A stretch of 64,000 bases of DNA from Aureimonas populi (GTDB lineage: Bacteria > Pseudomonadota > Alphaproteobacteria > Rhizobiales > Rhizobiaceae). Below the pieces are notes generated by a model. The model was not told where the DNA came from, ran no database searches, and saw nothing but the letters and a program-made list of their open reading frames with translations. This document shows, one piece after another, positions 56,948 to 64,000 of this stretch. The stretch is from the NCBI RefSeq assembly GCF_017815515.1, contig NZ_CP072611.1:1-64000 (forward strand), read 5' to 3'. The stretch's first letter is position 1, and every line of letters starts with the position of its first letter. Made by a program: the position numbers and the translations under genes.

Positions 56948-56984
56948 TATCGGCTCCTTTGCGAGCAACAGGAGGGACGCCTCG

Positions 56985-57428
56985 TCAATCGGCGACGGCG
57001 ATCTCGATCTTCTTCACCACGCGCTCGGGCCTCGGCCTTGCAAGGTCGATCATCAGAAGGCCGTTCTTCAGCTCCGCGCCGAGGATGCGCATGCCGTCCG
57101 CGAAGAGGAAGCTCTTCTGGAACTGGCGGGACGCAATGCCCCGGTGCAGGAAGTCCCGGTCCTTCGCCTCGCTCTGCGATCCCCGGATGGTGAGCTGGTT
57201 CTCCTCGGTCGTGATCTCGAGGTCGTCCCGCGTAAATCCGGCAACCGCAAGGGTGATGCGGATGATCGTCTGGCTTTCCGCCTCAGGCCCATCGCCCACC
57301 TGCTCGCGCAGGCGTTCGATATTGTAGGGAGGATATCCGTCCGCGCCTTTCCCGATCCTTTCCAGCGTGCGTTCGACACTGTCGAACCCGAGCAGGAGGG
57401 GACTGGAGAAGGGCGTCATCCGGTTCAT
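56985..57428 (-). CDS. Small heat shock protein (Hsp20/IbpA type)
   Basis: The 147-residue chaperone has an N-terminal arm (MNRMTPFSSPLLLGFDSVERTLERI), an alpha-crystallin domain (about 42-130: IRITLAVAGFTRDDLEITTEENQLTIRG, FLHRGIASRQFQKSFLFADG, LKNGLLMIDLARP) and a short tail. It is the IbpA-like class A form of rhizobia. A GAGGAC site lies ten bases before the start. I looked for a ROSE RNA thermometer in the leader and did not find one. Confidence 0.93.
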   Translation of the reverse strand: MNRMTPFSSPLLLGFDSVERTLERIGKGADGYPPYNIERLREQVGDGPEAESQTIIRITLAVAGFTRDDLEITTEENQLTIRGSQSEAKDRDFLHRGIASRQFQKSFLFADGMRILGAELKNGLLMIDLARPRPERVVKKIEIAVAD

Positions 57429-57553
57429 CGAAGGTCAAGTCCTCGGCTCAAGCGACTTGTCGGTTCGTGGCCCGTGAGCGGCACCGCGCCCCGACCCCCG
57501 TGATATGGAGCCGCACCCGCCGCCCTTCAATGGCCGCGCCGCGCTCCCGCAGA

Positions 57554-58069
57554 TCAGCCCGATACGCTCTCCGGCCGGAAGGCCAGGGCAACGCCGTTGA
57601 TGCAGTGGCGCTTGCCCGTGGGCTCCGGGCCATCGTCGAAAATATGGCCCAGATGCCCGCCGCAGCGGGCGCAATGCACCTCCGTGCGGGAATAGAGGAG
57701 CACGCGATCCACCTTCGTGCCCACCGCATCCTCGTCGATGGGCGCCCAGAAGCTCGGCCATCCGGTGCGCGAATCGTATTTGGCTTCGGACGAATAAAGG
57801 GCGTTGGAGCATCCCGCGCAGTGGAAGACGCCGTCGCGCTTCTCCTCGTTCAGAGGGCTCGTATAAGGACGCTCAGTGGCTTGCTGGCGCAGCACCGCGA
57901 AGGCCTCCGGCGAGAGCCGGGAGCGCCAGGCCGCCTCGCTCATCTGGAAGGGGAAACGCACCGCCACGCCGCTCTGGCCGCGGGCCGGTGCCGGAAGACC
58001 GAGCGGCAGCCCGAAGGCGGCGAGCCCGGCAAGGGCGCCGCCCGAGAAGAGAAAGTCACGCCTGCGCAT
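57554..58069 (-). CDS. msrB: Exported methionine-R-sulfoxide reductase MsrB
   Basis: MsrB reduces R-methionine sulfoxide in proteins. The 171-residue product begins with a Tat-like signal (MRRRDFLFSGGALAGLAAFG, twin arginine RR-D-F-L), so this copy acts in the periplasm. The zinc cysteines are Cys84, Cys87, Cys133 and Cys136 and the catalytic cysteine is Cys156 in KRHCINGVALAF. It follows the fasciclin gene on the same strand by about 150 bp and precedes the Hsp20 pair, a stress-gene neighbourhood. Confidence 0.93.
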   Translation of the reverse strand: MRRRDFLFSGGALAGLAAFGLPLGLPAPARGQSGVAVRFPFQMSEAAWRSRLSPEAFAVLRQQATERPYTSPLNEEKRDGVFHCAGCSNALYSSEAKYDSRTGWPSFWAPIDEDAVGTKVDRVLLYSRTEVHCARCGGHLGHIFDDGPEPTGKRHCINGVALAFRPESVSG

Positions 58070-58170
58070 CGCTCTTTTCCTTCGATCGCTCGTGCCGGTG
58101 CCGGGACGGGCACCGGATCCCTGCTCCTGGAACGCATCTTCCCGCGACGGGCTGCGGGGAAGAATGGGCA

Positions 58171-58200
58171 GCGGGCAGGCCGTTGGAAAGCCCTGCCCGC
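58171..58200. terminator. Hairpin after the fasciclin gene
   Basis: Arms GCGGGCAGGC (58171-58180) and GCCCTGCCCGC (58190-58200) pair with one bulge around a 9-base loop, about 20 bp after the fasciclin stop on the minus strand. No clear T-run follows, so it is a weak terminator candidate. Confidence 0.5.
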
Positions 58201-58220
58201 GCCTCTTGTCGCCCGCAGCC

Positions 58221-58901
58221 TTAGCTGGCAGGCATCAGCACCGTATCGATGACGTGGACGACGCCGTTCGACTGCATGACATCGGCCTGCGTCACGGTGG
58301 CGACATTGCCCTGCTCGTCGGTGACGGTCAGGTTGTCGCCATCCATAGCGAGCGTCAGCGTGCCACCCTCCACGGTCGTCACCTCGTGCGTGCCGCCGTC
58401 ATCCTGGATCATCTGCATGGCCGCCTCGGCGGTCGCCGCCGCCGGCACCACATGATAGGTCAGGACGGCGCTGAGCTGCTCGCGGTTCTCCGGCTCCAGC
58501 AGCGTGTCGACCGTGCCGGCCGGCAGCGCCTCGAATGCCGCGTTGTCCGGCGCGAAGACGGTGAACGGGCCGGCGCCATCCAGCGTCTCCACGAGACCGG
58601 CCGCCTGGAGGGCCGCCACGAGGGTGGAGAGATTGGAAGCGTTCGGCGCATTCTCGGCGATTGTCATGTTGGCGTACATCGGCGCGCCGCCGACCTCCAC
58701 CATGTCGCCGCTGCCGGCGCCCATCGAACCGCCCGAAGCCATGGAGCCTGTGCCCATCGTGTCTCCCGGCTGCACCGTGGTGGCGTCCTGCTCCGAATCG
58801 GGCGCGGAGGGCGAGGTGCTGCCCTGCGCCAGCGCGGCGCCGGTAACGCCGGCGGACAGGACGGTGGCCAGCGCGAGGCTGCGGATGAAAGCATTCTTCA
58901 T
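58221..58901 (-). CDS. Secreted fasciclin (FAS1) domain protein
   Basis: The 226-residue protein has a signal peptide (MKNAFIRSLALATVLSAGVTGAALAQ), a Ser/Gly/Met-rich low-complexity linker (about 27-75) and one FAS1 domain (about 78-224) with the two conserved blocks AAGLVETLDGAGPFTVFAPDN (H1) and the C-terminal NGVVHVIDTVLMP (H2), and YHVVP between. FAS1 proteins are adhesive or cell-surface associated. In rhizobia, Nex18/Fas1 homologues are known; the ligand here is unknown. Confidence 0.9.
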   Translation of the reverse strand: MKNAFIRSLALATVLSAGVTGAALAQGSTSPSAPDSEQDATTVQPGDTMGTGSMASGGSMGAGSGDMVEVGGAPMYANMTIAENAPNASNLSTLVAALQAAGLVETLDGAGPFTVFAPDNAAFEALPAGTVDTLLEPENREQLSAVLTYHVVPAAATAEAAMQMIQDDGGTHEVTTVEGGTLTLAMDGDNLTVTDEQGNVATVTQADVMQSNGVVHVIDTVLMPAS

Positions 58902-59008
58902 GATCTTGTTTCCTCATCGGGTCGGCCCTCCCGTCATCGGGAGGTTGCCCGAGTTACGGGCGAGGACCGCCACCGGATGCACCGCTCACGCCTTCGTGAC
59001 AGGCGCGG

Positions 59009-59452
59009 TCAGTCGTCCACCCGCCCCCTCATGCGCTTGATGCCGGCCCGCCCCTTCTTCTCCTTCAGTCGGCGCTCGACCGCGCCGCGCGAGGGGCGCG
59101 TCTTCTTGCGCGGCGGGGGCGGCGGCTTCAACGCCTCGCGCACGAGGCCGGCCAGCCTTTCGCGCGCATCCTCGCGGTTGCGCTCCTGCGCCCGGAAGCG
59201 GGAAGCCTCGATGAGGATCTCCCCTTCCTTGGTGGCGCGCGATCCGGCCAGCTTCAGGAGACGGGCCTTGGCCTCCCCGGACAGGACAGACGAGGCGGCG
59301 GCAAAGAAGCGCAGTTGAACGGCGGACGACACCTTGTTGACGTTCTGCCCGCCGGGCCCGCCGGCGCGGATGAAATTCTCCTCCAGCTCCGTCTCTGGAA
59401 GCGTGACGCGGGAGGAAACGACGAGGCCGTCGAAGCGGGAATCGGTCGCCAT
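59009..59452 (-). CDS. arfB: Alternative ribosome-rescue factor ArfB
   Basis: ArfB (YaeJ) hydrolyses peptidyl-tRNA on ribosomes stalled at the 3' end of broken mRNAs. The protein of 147 residues has the release-factor GGQ at 34-36 (RAGGPGGQNVNKVSSAVQLRF) and lacks codon-recognition domains. Its C-terminal tail (KKTRPSRGAVERRLKEKKGRAGIKRMRG) is basic, the part that enters the empty mRNA channel. An ATG five codons upstream (59467) is also possible. Confidence 0.94.
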   Translation of the reverse strand: MATDSRFDGLVVSSRVTLPETELEENFIRAGGPGGQNVNKVSSAVQLRFFAAASSVLSGEAKARLLKLAGSRATKEGEILIEASRFRAQERNREDARERLAGLVREALKPPPPPRKKTRPSRGAVERRLKEKKGRAGIKRMRGRVDD

Positions 59453-59512
59453 CGCGCCTGACTTCATGGAGAGGGAACGGGAGCCCCCAGGATAACCGGC
59501 TTGCCGGACATG

Positions 59513-59549
59513 GCAAAGCCCGCGTTCCGGCGAGGAACGCGGGCTTTGC
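59513..59549 (-). terminator. Strong hairpin terminator after pckA
   Basis: A perfect 16-bp inverted repeat (59513-59528 with 59534-59549) with a 5-base loop lies about 20 bp after the pckA stop on the minus strand. The inner arms begin AAAGCCCGCG and end CGCGGGCTTT, so the 3' arm itself supplies the T residues. Confidence 0.8.
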
Positions 59550-59568
59550 GGCAGTGGTGCCGTGCGGC

Positions 59569-61179
<1,611 letters not shown>

Positions 61180-61481
61180 TCCAACATGCTCCTTGTGATC
61201 GCATCGCCCACGGCAAAGACCGTGGCCAGCGCTCCTGCCAAACGGAAATACGTCGATCGCACCCGCTCCGCAAGGAAAATCACCTCCACTACTTGGACGA
61301 GCGAGTATTCAATCGTTTAAATCTCGCGTTCCACTGTTTAAATCGGTTTGTTCATACAACCGTCGCCTCACGCCCCGCTTATCCTTGCAGCTCGACTCGG
61401 CGAGCCGCCCTGCCATGGCAGGCACCTTTGCCCCGTTCATGCGTTTGTCCATCGACACGACCACCCGAAAGGCAAGGGACA
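61180..61481. promoter_or_regulatory. pckA upstream region with phased direct repeat
   Basis: This 302-bp divergent gap contains two identical GTTTAAATC elements at 61315-61323 and 61336-61344, 21 bp apart start to start, about two helical turns. The local sequence is AT-rich against a GC-rich background. Such an arrangement suits two dimers of a regulator on one DNA face. pckA in Sinorhizobium is controlled by the LacI-type PckR; whether this is its site is unknown. No gene is supported here, and a few short open frames look spurious. Confidence 0.5.
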
Positions 61482-61955
61482 ATGGCAGACGATACGCAGA
61501 AATTCTGGGAGCTTCTCAAGGAGTTCGACACCTGCATGGTGGTGACGCGCGACGGACAGCGCCTGCGCGGCCGGCCGATGGCGCCGAAGGCGGGCGCGGG
61601 CGGCGAGATCCTCTTCGTGACCGAAAAGGACACCCACAAGGTGGATGAGATCGAGCGCGACAACCAGGTCGCGTGCACCTTCACCCGGCATGGCCAGTAT
61701 CTCGCTGTCTCCGGCACGGCGCGCGTCTCCACCGACCGCGCGCTGATCGACGAGGCGTGGGACGCGGAGGTCGAGGCCTGGATGCCGCAGGGCAAGGACG
61801 GCCCGAACGTCGCCGTGCTCGCCGTCGATCCGCGCACGGCCGAATTGTGGGATGTGAAGAAGAACGCCGTCGCGCGGGCCTGGGAACTGGCCAAGGCCTA
61901 TGCCGGCGACAAGGACCGCCCGGATGTCGGGCGGCACGAGACGCTTCGGCCGTAG
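61482..61955 (+). CDS. General stress protein 26-like pyridoxamine-phosphate-oxidase-fold protein
   Basis: The 157-residue protein has the split-barrel flavin-binding fold of the PPOX class: FWELLKEFDTCMVVTRDGQRLRGRPM, GGEILFVTEKDTHKVDEIERDNQVACTF and YLAVSGTARVSTDRALIDEAW. This is the GSP26 group (COG3871), which bind FMN or related cofactors; substrates are not established. ATG 61482 follows an AAGGGA site. It lies between pckA and chvI, an insertion relative to the usual pckA-chvI order, and its tail ends GRHETLRP. Confidence 0.85.
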   Translation: MADDTQKFWELLKEFDTCMVVTRDGQRLRGRPMAPKAGAGGEILFVTEKDTHKVDEIERDNQVACTFTRHGQYLAVSGTARVSTDRALIDEAWDAEVEAWMPQGKDGPNVAVLAVDPRTAELWDVKKNAVARAWELAKAYAGDKDRPDVGRHETLRP

Positions 61956-62021
61956 CCGGGCGGGCGCGGCGGGCCCGAACTTCCCCCCGCGCCTTCGTGT
62001 CGCTGGTTAAAATTTTGCTTT

Positions 62022-62039
62022 TGTGGGAGAATTGCCACA
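62022..62039. promoter_or_regulatory. TGTGG-N8-CCACA inverted repeat upstream of chvI
   Basis: An inverted repeat TGTGG (62022-62026) and CCACA (62035-62039) lies about 100 bp before chvI in an AT-rich patch (TTAAAATTTTGCTTTTG just upstream, from 62007). It could be an operator or lie in the chvI promoter. The position is compatible with autoregulation, but I have no binding-site model to match. Confidence 0.35.
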
Positions 62040-62141
62040 TTTAGCGGCAAGGAGCGCCATGCTGCCCAAGGCAGTTGAAGCGCCAGACATGAAAAGCTCC
62101 ACGGCGGCGCTGTCGCCGGGGCTGACAAGGAGACGAGACCC

Positions 62142-62849
62142 ATGCCGACGATCGCGCTGGTCGACGACGACCGCAACATCCTGACATCCGTGTCGATCGC
62201 GCTGGAGAACGAGGGCTATCGGGTCGAGACCTACACGGACGGGGCGTCCGCCCTCGAAGGCTTGTCCGCCCGCCCCCCGCATCTGGCGATCTTCGATATC
62301 AAGATGCCGCGCATGGACGGGATGGAGCTTCTGCGGCGCCTTCGCCAGAAGTCCGACCTGCCGGTGATCTTCCTCACCTCCAAGGACGAGGAAATCGACG
62401 AATTGTTCGGCCTGAAGATGGGCGCGGACGACTATATCCGCAAACCCTTCTCCCAGCGCCTCCTGGTGGAGCGCGTGCGCGCCATCCTGCGGCGCGGCGC
62501 GGCGCGCGAGAGCGGCCCGGCGGGCAAGACCGGCCCGAACCCCGAATCGTCGCTGGAGCGCGGGCAACTGGTGATGGACCAGGAGCGGCACACCTGCACC
62601 TGGATGGGCCTGCCGGTGACGCTGACCGTCACCGAATTCCTGATCCTCCATTCGCTCGCCCAGCGGCCGGGCGTGGTCAAGAGCCGCGACGCGCTGATGG
62701 ACGCGGCCTATGACGAGCAGGTCTATGTAGACGACCGCACCATCGACAGCCACATCAAGCGCCTGCGCAAGAAGTTCAAGGCCATCGACGACGACTTCGA
62801 CATGATCGAAACGCTCTACGGCGTGGGATACCGTTTCCGCGAGGTCTGA
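62142..62849 (+). CDS. chvI: Two-component response regulator ChvI
   Basis: ChvI is the OmpR-family response regulator controlling envelope, acid and exopolysaccharide genes and essential for host interaction in Rhizobiales. The 235-residue protein has a receiver domain with phospho-acceptor Asp52 ([15 protein letters not shown]), Lys101 (DDYIRKPF) and a winged-helix output domain (about 135-232, [39 protein letters not shown]). Start [10 protein letters not shown] at 62142. chvG, its kinase, follows 37 bp later. Confidence 0.97.
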   Translation: MPTIALVDDDRNILTSVSIALENEGYRVETYTDGASALEGLSARPPHLAIFDIKMPRMDGMELLRRLRQKSDLPVIFLTSKDEEIDELFGLKMGADDYIRKPFSQRLLVERVRAILRRGAARESGPAGKTGPNPESSLERGQLVMDQERHTCTWMGLPVTLTVTEFLILHSLAQRPGVVKSRDALMDAAYDEQVYVDDRTIDSHIKRLRKKFKAIDDDFDMIETLYGVGYRFREV

Positions 62850-62886
62850 CCTTCCGCGAGGACACCAACTTCTCGAAAGACGCCCT

Positions 62887-64000
62887 TTGGTCTCCAGCTA
62901 CGACAGCGAAGCGGCACGGCCCGGACGCAGCACGCTGCGCGACACGCGCGTGCGCCGGCGGCTGCGCCGCCTGCCCTTCGTGCGCCGGCTTGCCTACCGC
63001 ATCCGCTGGCTGCTCGGCCATTCGGTTTTCTCCTCGCTCACGCGGCGCATCGTCTTCCTCAACCTCGTCGCGCTCATCGTGCTCGTCTCGGGCATCCTCT
63101 ACCTCAATCAGTTCCGCGCCGGCCTCATCGACGCGCGGGTGGAGAGCCTGCTGACCCAGGGCGAGATCATCGCCGGGGCCATCGCGTCCTCGGCGACGGT
63201 GGAGACCAATTCCATCACGCTCGATCCCGAGCGCCTACTGGAGCTTCAGGCCGGCTCGACGCTGCAACCGGGCTCGGAATTTTCCGAAAGCCTGGACTTC
63301 CCCATCAATCCCGAGCAGGTGGCCCCGCTGCTGCGGCGGTTGATCTCGCCCACCCGCACGCGCGCGCGCATCTACGACCGGGATGCCAACCTCATCCTCG
63401 ATTCGCGCCACCTCTATTCGCGCGGGCAGATCCTGCGCTATTCGCTGCCGCCGGTGGAGGACGAGGATTCGAGCTTCCTCGACAAGCTCGGCGACCGCGT
63501 GGCGCGCCTCTTCCGCGCCGGCGCGCTGCCGGTCTATCGCGAAACGCCCGGCGGCTCGGGCACGACCTATCCGGAGGTGATGAGCGCGCTGACGGGCGGC
63601 CCCTCCACCGTGGTGCGCGCCACCGAGAACGGCGAGCTGATCGTCTCCGTCGCCGTGCCGATCCAGCGCTTCCGCGCCGTTCTCGGCGTCCTCATGCTGT
63701 CCACGCAAGGGGGCGATATCGACAAGATCGTGCAGGCCGAGCGGATGGCCATCGTGCGCGTCTTCGCCGTGGCCGCCCTCGTCGTCATCGTTTTGTCCAC
63801 GCTTCTCGCCTCCACCATCGCCACACCGCTGCGGCGCTTGTCCGCGGCGGCGATCCGCGTGCGCCGCTCGGTCAACGCCCGAGAGGAGATTCCCGATTTC
63901 GGCGACCGAACGGACGAGGTGGGCAACCTCGCCTCCGCGATTCGCGGCATGACCAACGCGCTTTATGCGCGCATGGACGCCATCGAGAGCTTCGCCGCCG
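62887..64000 (+). CDS. chvG: Sensor histidine kinase ChvG, partial (3' end outside window)
   Basis: The open frame has no stop before the window edge and encodes 371 residues of the ChvG kinase. TTG 62887 gives MVSSYDSEAARPGRSTLRD, an Arg-rich juxtamembrane segment, TM1 (about 55-75, LVALIVLVSGILYL), a periplasmic sensor domain (about 76-285, with YDRDANLILDSRHLY), TM2 (about 291-312, VFAVAALVVIVLSTLLA) and a HAMP domain (about 313-365). The H-box phospho-histidine would follow beyond position 64000 (the visible end reads IESFAA). No ATG or GTG precedes this start in frame after chvI. ChvG pairs with ChvI in acid and envelope sensing, periplasmically inhibited by ExoR in Sinorhizobium. Confidence 0.94.
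   Translation, partial: MVSSYDSEAARPGRSTLRDTRVRRRLRRLPFVRRLAYRIRWLLGHSVFSSLTRRIVFLNLVALIVLVSGILYLNQFRAGLIDARVESLLTQGEIIAGAIASSATVETNSITLDPERLLELQAGSTLQPGSEFSESLDFPINPEQVAPLLRRLISPTRTRARIYDRDANLILDSRHLYSRGQILRYSLPPVEDEDSSFLDKLGDRVARLFRAGALPVYRETPGGSGTTYPEVMSALTGGPSTVVRATENGELIVSVAVPIQRFRAVLGVLMLSTQGGDIDKIVQAERMAIVRVFAVAALVVIVLSTLLASTIATPLRRLSAAAIRVRRSVNAREEIPDFGDRTDEVGNLASAIRGMTNALYARMDAIESFAA

Noticed and set aside
57429..57553. A ROSE-type RNA thermometer before the Hsp20 gene
   Set aside because: The leader does not show an anti-Shine-Dalgarno strand pairing with the ribosome site in the ROSE manner.

Overview
This is a gene-dense, high-GC stretch of an alphaproteobacterial chromosome. The gene content and order point to the Hyphomicrobiales (Rhizobiales). 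Diagnostic blocks are irr-fabA-fabB-fabI, pnp-rpsO-truB-rbfA-infB-ylxR-nusA-rimP, an lnt (actA)-phrR-metK-trmB block, an Hsp20/DUF1150 pair, lptC-lptA-lptB-rpoN-hpf-ptsN, and pckA followed by the chvI-chvG acid/envelope two-component system. I would guess a family near Aurantimonadaceae, but 64 kb read by eye does not settle that. Almost everything is core (housekeeping) genome. I see no phage, plasmid, insertion sequence, CRISPR, tRNA or rRNA.

Layout. 1-5.4 kb (+): dnaA, dnaN, recF, a MoeB/ThiF-family enzyme and a secreted SH3-domain protein, closed by a bidirectional terminator. 5.5-9.3 kb: irr (-), a small secreted protein (-), then fabA, fabB, fabI (+) for unsaturated fatty acid synthesis. 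9.4-11.2 kb: an aldo/keto reductase (+) and a glutaredoxin-MauE membrane fusion (-). 11.4-22.6 kb (-): the nusA/infB translation operon with rbfA, truB, rpsO and pnp, plus a decayed esterase gene between rpsO and truB. 22.7-34.2 kb (-): tsaB, rimI, plsC, miaB, phoH, ybeY, corC, lnt, phrR, metK, trmB and a pair of tiny membrane-protein genes, the first apparently frameshifted. 34.3-45.4 kb: bluB (+), then universal stress protein, trpS, murJ, glnD, a short-chain dehydrogenase and mutS (-), and a small secreted protein (+). 45.4-51.5 kb (-): an OlsB-like acyltransferase, an AcuI-type reductase, lspA, two RNA-methyltransferase-like genes, lapA, ihfB and sppA. 51.7-56.6 kb (+): LPS export genes, sigma-54, hibernation factor and EIIA-Ntr. 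56.7-61.2 kb (-): stress genes (DUF1150, Hsp20, secreted MsrB, fasciclin protein, arfB) and pckA. 61.5-64 kb (+): a general-stress flavin-fold protein, chvI, and chvG running off the window end.

How the genes work together. The replication genes (dnaA, dnaN, recF) form one cluster. The nusA-infB block couples transcription elongation, initiation-factor supply, 30S maturation, tRNA modification and RNA decay. Envelope biogenesis is heavily represented: fab genes, plsC, lnt, lspA, murJ, sppA and lptCAB. Nitrogen/carbon regulation appears through glnD, rpoN, ptsN and pckA next to chvIG. Overlapping stop/start junctions of the XTGA type occur with all four bases (ATGA, GTGA, TTGA, CTGA), which decides several non-ATG starts, notably an apparent CTG start for recF and TTG for murJ. 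No clearly undescribed system is visible. The best leads are the CTG start of recF, the frameshifted small membrane-protein pair after trmB, three tandem hairpins before hpf, and a helically phased direct repeat upstream of pckA.
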